DNA from: Mesorhizobium amorphae
GTDB lineage: Bacteria; Pseudomonadota; Alphaproteobacteria; Rhizobiales; Rhizobiaceae
DNA length: 64,000 bases
Direction of reading: 5' to 3'
Assembly (NCBI RefSeq): GCF_014843845.1
Contig: NZ_JHQS01000017.1
Span: forward strand, 62,001-126,000
Part shown: one piece after another, positions 61,120-64,000 of the stretch
How positions within the stretch are numbered: position 1 is the stretch's first letter
How the letters are laid out: every line of letters starts with the position of its first letter
The notes under the pieces: generated by a model
What the model was told of the DNA's origin: nothing
The model's input: only the letters and a program-made list of their open reading frames with translations
The model's database searches: none
Program-made: the position numbers and the translations under genes

Positions 61120-61139
61120 TTTTGACCGCGTGGTCAAAA
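61120..61139. promoter_or_regulatory. Candidate operator upstream of deoC
   Basis: TTTTGACC-GCGT-GGTCAAAA is a perfect 8+4+8 inverted repeat, a shape typical of TetR-family sites. It lies between the start of deoC (61012) and the end of fpr. No regulator gene is adjacent in the window. Confidence 0.55.
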
Positions 61140-61177
61140 CATGCGTGCGGAGGCTGACGCCGAAGCGTCGCGACGTC

Positions 61178-62005
61178 TTAGCCGACGAAGGCGCGCTCGA
61201 CGACGAAACTAGACGGATGATGCAGCGAGCCTTCCTCGAAGCCCAGGCTTTCGGCCAGTTCCTTGACGTCCTTGAGCATGTGCATCGAGCCGCAGATCAT
61301 GATGCGGTCGGTCTCGGGGTTGAGCTTGTCGATGCCGAGGTCGGAATAAAACTTGCCCGAGCCGATCAGCGCGGTGATGCGGCCCATGCGATCAGAGTCT
61401 TCGCGCGTCGTCGAATTGTAGAGGGTGACGCGGCCGCCGGTCAGCTCGCCGATCAGCGGGTCGTCCTCAAGTGCCGCTACCAGTTCCTGGCCGTAAACCA
61501 GCTCGGCATTGTCACGGCAGGTGTGGGTCAGGATGACCTGCTCGAATTTCTCATAGGTGTCGGGATCGCGCAGCAGGCTGGCGAAGGGCGCGATGCCGGT
61601 GCCGGTCGAGATCATGAACAGGCGCTTGGCGGGGGTCAGCGCGTCGAGCACCAGCGTGCCGGTCGACTTCTGGCGCATGATGACGGTGTCGCCAACCTGG
61701 ATTTTCTGCAGTTCCGAAGTCAGCGGGCCTTCCGGCACCTTGATCGAGAAGAATTCCAGTTCGTCGTCCCAGGACGGGCTGGCGACCGAATAGGCGCGGT
61801 ACACCGGCTTCTCGGCATTGGGCAGTCCGATCATGACGAACTCGCCGGAGCGGAAGCGCAGCGACTGCGGCCGGGTGATGCGGAACGAGAACAGGCGGTC
61901 GGTGTAATGCTTCACCGAGACGACCGTTTCGGCATAGACATTGGCCGGAATCGGAAACTGCAGCGGTCGGGCGCCAGCGGTGTTGAACGCGGATGTGGTG
62001 TTCAT
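61178..62005 (-). CDS. fpr: Ferredoxin-NADP reductase
   Basis: A 275-residue bacterial FNR that moves electrons between NADPH and ferredoxin or flavodoxin. The FAD motif RAYSVASPSWDD lies near residue 66, the NADP motif STGTGIAPFASLLRD near 133, and the C-terminus ends in FVVERAFVG as in subclass I bacterial Fpr, where terminal residues stack on FAD. The ATG at 62005 begins MNTTSAFNTAG; a further 100 open codons upstream belong to the leader. It has its own promoter and a 107-base structured 5' leader. Confidence 0.9.
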   Translation of the reverse strand: MNTTSAFNTAGARPLQFPIPANVYAETVVSVKHYTDRLFSFRITRPQSLRFRSGEFVMIGLPNAEKPVYRAYSVASPSWDDELEFFSIKVPEGPLTSELQKIQVGDTVIMRQKSTGTLVLDALTPAKRLFMISTGTGIAPFASLLRDPDTYEKFEQVILTHTCRDNAELVYGQELVAALEDDPLIGELTGGRVTLYNSTTREDSDRMGRITALIGSGKFYSDLGIDKLNPETDRIMICGSMHMLKDVKELAESLGFEEGSLHHPSSFVVERAFVG

Positions 62006-62112
62006 CAAACCTAACCTTCTAGGACGCCGACGCCAAACTCTCTCCTGCGCGCCCGAACCAGTCAGGTTCCGGCGTGCCCTTTGCACACTGCGAAGCGGTA
62101 AGCTCTTGTGTC
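62006..62112 (-). promoter_or_regulatory. Structured 5' leader of fpr (unclassified)
   Basis: Between the predicted start site and fpr lie about 107 transcribed bases with a stable hairpin: CGCCGGAACC, loop TGACT, GGTTCGGGCG (62050-62074, one mismatch in ten pairs). A second possible stem pairs ACAC with GTGT around AGC/GCT (about 62083-62110). The downstream GCAGGAGAGAG and AGAAGG near the start could be occluded. I could not match it to a known riboswitch class. Confidence 0.35.
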
Positions 62113-62118
62113 CCGAAT

Positions 62119-62148
62119 TTATTAGTATACAAATGATATTTGCGTCAA
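62119..62148 (-). promoter_or_regulatory. Candidate sigma-70 promoter of fpr
   Basis: On the minus strand TTGACG (62143-62148) is followed after 18 bases by TAATAA (62119-62124) in a clearly AT-rich stretch. Transcription would begin near 62112 and give the structured leader. Confidence 0.5.
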
Positions 62149-62215
62149 GAGACCAGCGTAAAACACCTTTCCAAACTGAGACATATCCGTAGTCCGGGCA
62201 TTTCGGGTTTCGACA

Positions 62216-64000
62216 ATGAAAGAGAATTTTTCGGCGTTGCCGGGCAATGTCGTCGCCGGCATCGATGTTGGCGGAACCTTTACCGACCTGCTTCTGATCG
62301 ACGGCAAAGACGGTGGCAGGGTGCATATCGCCAAGACCCCGACCACGGTCGACAACCAGGCCTTCGGCGTGGTTTCAGCGCTTGGCGCCACCGGATTTCC
62401 CATCGACGGCATCGACCTCATCGTGCACGGCACGACTACCACCACCAACGCCGTGCTGGAGCGCCGGCTGGCGAAAACCGGCATGATCACCACGCGCGGC
62501 TTTCGCGACGTGATCGAGCTGGGCCGCCGCACGCGGCCGCAGCCCTATGGCATGACGGGAACTTTCGTGCCGGTCATTCCGCGCAATTTGCGGCTTGAGG
62601 TATCGGAGCGGGTCGAGGCCTCAGGCGCGGTTCGGGTTCCGCTCGACGAAGCCGAGATGCGCACGGCCGTCTCACAGCTGATCGACGCCGGCTGCGAATC
62701 CCTCGTCATCCATTTCCTGCACTCCTATGCCAATCCGTCGCATGAGCGTCGCGCCGCCGAAATCGCCGCCGAACTTTGGCCGAACGGCTACATCACCACG
62801 GGCCATGCGCTGCTGTCGGAAGCGCGCGAGTTCGAACGCGGCGTGACGGCTTCGGTCAACGCCTCGGTGCAGCCGATCCTCGAGCGCTATGTCGAGCGCC
62901 TGCGCAAGGAACTCGCGGCAAAGGGCTATGCCCGCGATTTCCTGATCATGAACGGCAATGGCGGCATGATCTCGGCCCGCTTCGTCACCCGTGAATCGGC
63001 AAAGACGGTGATGTCGGGACCGGCCTCGGGCGTCATCGCCGCCGCCTACACGGGCAAGCGTGCCGGCTTCGAAAACCTCGTCACCTACGACATGGGCGGC
63101 ACCTCGACCGACGTGGCGCTGATCCGCAACGCAGAACCGGCCGTGTCGAACGAGATCGAGATCGAATATGCGATGCCGATCCATGTGCCGATGGTGGCCG
63201 TGCATACAGTGGGCGCCGGCGGCGGCTCGATCGCCCGTGTCGATGCCGCGGGCCTGATCCAGATCGGCCCGGAAAGTGCGGGCGCCAATCCCGGCCCGAT
63301 CTGCTACGGGCGCGGCGGCAATGAGCCGACCATCACCGACGCCAATCTGGTGCTCGGGCGGCTGGCGCCGAAGAAATTGCTGGCGGTCGAAAATCCGGTC
63401 ACCGTCGAGCGCGTCACTGGTATTTTCGAGGACAGGATCGGCAAGGCCACCGGCCTGTCGGGTGTCGAAGCGGCCGGCGCGGTGCTGCGCCTCGGCAATA
63501 TGAAGATGGCCGGCGCCATCCGCATGGTCTCGGTGTCGCGCGGCCACGATCCACGCGATTTTGCGCTGTTCGCCTTCGGCGGCGCCGGGCCGCTGCACGC
63601 GACAGCGCTGGCACGCGAGCTTGGTCTGCCCAAGGTGCTGGTGCCGGCGCGGCCGGGCATCACCAACGCGCTCGGCTGCGTCGTCGCCGACCTCAGACAT
63701 GACTTCGTCAACACGGTCAACCAGCCGGTGGCGCTGCTCGATGAAGCCTTGCTTCACGAGTTACTGGAACGGCACCGGAACGAGGGCGAGGAGTTGATCG
63801 GCAAGGAGGCGGTGAAGCCGGAGACGATCCGCGTCACCCACTCCGCCGACATGCAGTTCGTCGGCCAGACCCATATCATCAACGTGCCGCTGCCTTCCTC
63901 TTCCGTCACACGTGAAATGCTGCAGCTTCTGTTCGAAAAGGCCTATTTCGCCCGCTTCAAGGTCGAGTTGCCGGAGATCCGCGCCAATCTGGTCAATCTC
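62216..64000 (+). CDS. Hydantoinase/oxoprolinase A subunit (HyuA), 3' end outside window
   Basis: The frame is open from the ATG at 62216 to the window edge (595 codons). It begins with GNVVAGIDVGGTFTDLLLID, the phosphate-binding start of the actin-like ATPase fold, then HGTTTTTNAVLERR, TYDMGGTSTDVALI near residue 289 and GAGGGSIARVDAAG near 335, all typical of HyuA/N-methylhydantoinase A. These ATP-dependent enzymes open 5-oxoproline, hydantoin or N-methylhydantoin rings with a HyuB partner, expected just downstream. Substrate not evident. No strong ribosome site is seen before this ATG. Confidence 0.87.
   Translation, partial: MKENFSALPGNVVAGIDVGGTFTDLLLIDGKDGGRVHIAKTPTTVDNQAFGVVSALGATGFPIDGIDLIVHGTTTTTNAVLERRLAKTGMITTRGFRDVIELGRRTRPQPYGMTGTFVPVIPRNLRLEVSERVEASGAVRVPLDEAEMRTAVSQLIDAGCESLVIHFLHSYANPSHERRAAEIAAELWPNGYITTGHALLSEAREFERGVTASVNASVQPILERYVERLRKELAAKGYARDFLIMNGNGGMISARFVTRESAKTVMSGPASGVIAAAYTGKRAGFENLVTYDMGGTSTDVALIRNAEPAVSNEIEIEYAMPIHVPMVAVHTVGAGGGSIARVDAAGLIQIGPESAGANPGPICYGRGGNEPTITDANLVLGRLAPKKLLAVENPVTVERVTGIFEDRIGKATGLSGVEAAGAVLRLGNMKMAGAIRMVSVSRGHDPRDFALFAFGGAGPLHATALARELGLPKVLVPARPGITNALGCVVADLRHDFVNTVNQPVALLDEALLHELLERHRNEGEELIGKEAVKPETIRVTHSADMQFVGQTHIINVPLPSSSVTREMLQLLFEKAYFARFKVELPEIRANLVNL

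Noticed and set aside
62030..62112. TPP-riboswitch-like wording (GAACCTGA and GCGCAGG) in the fpr leader
   Set aside because: The obligatory CTGAGA element and the TPP junctions are missing, and the string folds on itself as a simple hairpin.

Overview
The window is high-GC DNA with the gene content of a Mesorhizobium-like member of the Rhizobiales. Evidence for this is a complete alpha-glucoside (agl) operon of the Sinorhizobium type, two DUF680 mini-proteins (a family known mainly from Mesorhizobium), RIME-like palindromic repeats between genes, and a dense set of ABC sugar and betaine catabolic operons. No rRNA, tRNA, CRISPR array, phage or transposase gene was seen. Most of the window looks like chromosomal catabolic islands rather than a mobile element.

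Layout. 1-7.1 kb: end of a LacI-type regulator and the aglEFGAK operon (binding protein, two permeases, alpha-glucosidase, ATPase) under a palindromic operator. 7.1-7.7 kb: two DUF680 secreted mini-proteins. 8.2-10.9 kb: a cobalamin riboswitch leading into gbcAB, a Rieske-type glycine betaine monooxygenase. 10.9-16.9 kb (minus strand): a flavin reductase with a sulfite-oxidase-like molybdoprotein, a DegP-type protease, an MBL hydrolase with a PPi-type phosphofructokinase, and an L,D-transpeptidase. 17-23 kb: LysE exporter, TTC38-like TPR protein, xylB and xylA. 23-31.8 kb: a carnitine/gamma-butyrobetaine catabolic locus (GlxA-type regulator; BKACE, HD protein, carnitine dehydrogenase, acyl-CoA dehydrogenase, NDP-forming CoA ligase, CaiD-like hydratase, esterase). 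Its end product, glycine betaine, is the substrate of gbcAB.

32.2-40.2 kb holds three consecutive genes for large secreted cysteine-rich proteins of unknown function that share modules with each other (beta-propeller plus CC domain; CC domain plus DUF11-like and EGF-like repeats; novel N-terminal region plus C-x10-C repeats). I consider this the best candidate for an undescribed system. 40.4-44.9 kb: rpe, a GntR/FCD regulator, a MatB-like malonyl-CoA synthetase and an FAD oxidoreductase.

45-55.4 kb: a divergent amino-sugar locus. On one side are nagA, a SIS-type deaminase, a GntR/UTRA regulator and a GlcNAc kinase. On the other are murQ, an ABC importer and a Gfo/Idh/MocA oxidoreductase. Mirror-image direct repeats lie at both promoters. 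Together they convert MurNAc/GlcNAc to fructose-6-phosphate. 55.6-61 kb (minus strand): an FAH-family hydrolase and an SDR (probably a deoxy-ketoacid sugar pathway), then a two-domain ALDH16-type dehydrogenase with deoC behind a palindromic operator. 61.2-64 kb: fpr with a structured leader, and the start of a hydantoinase A gene that runs off the window.
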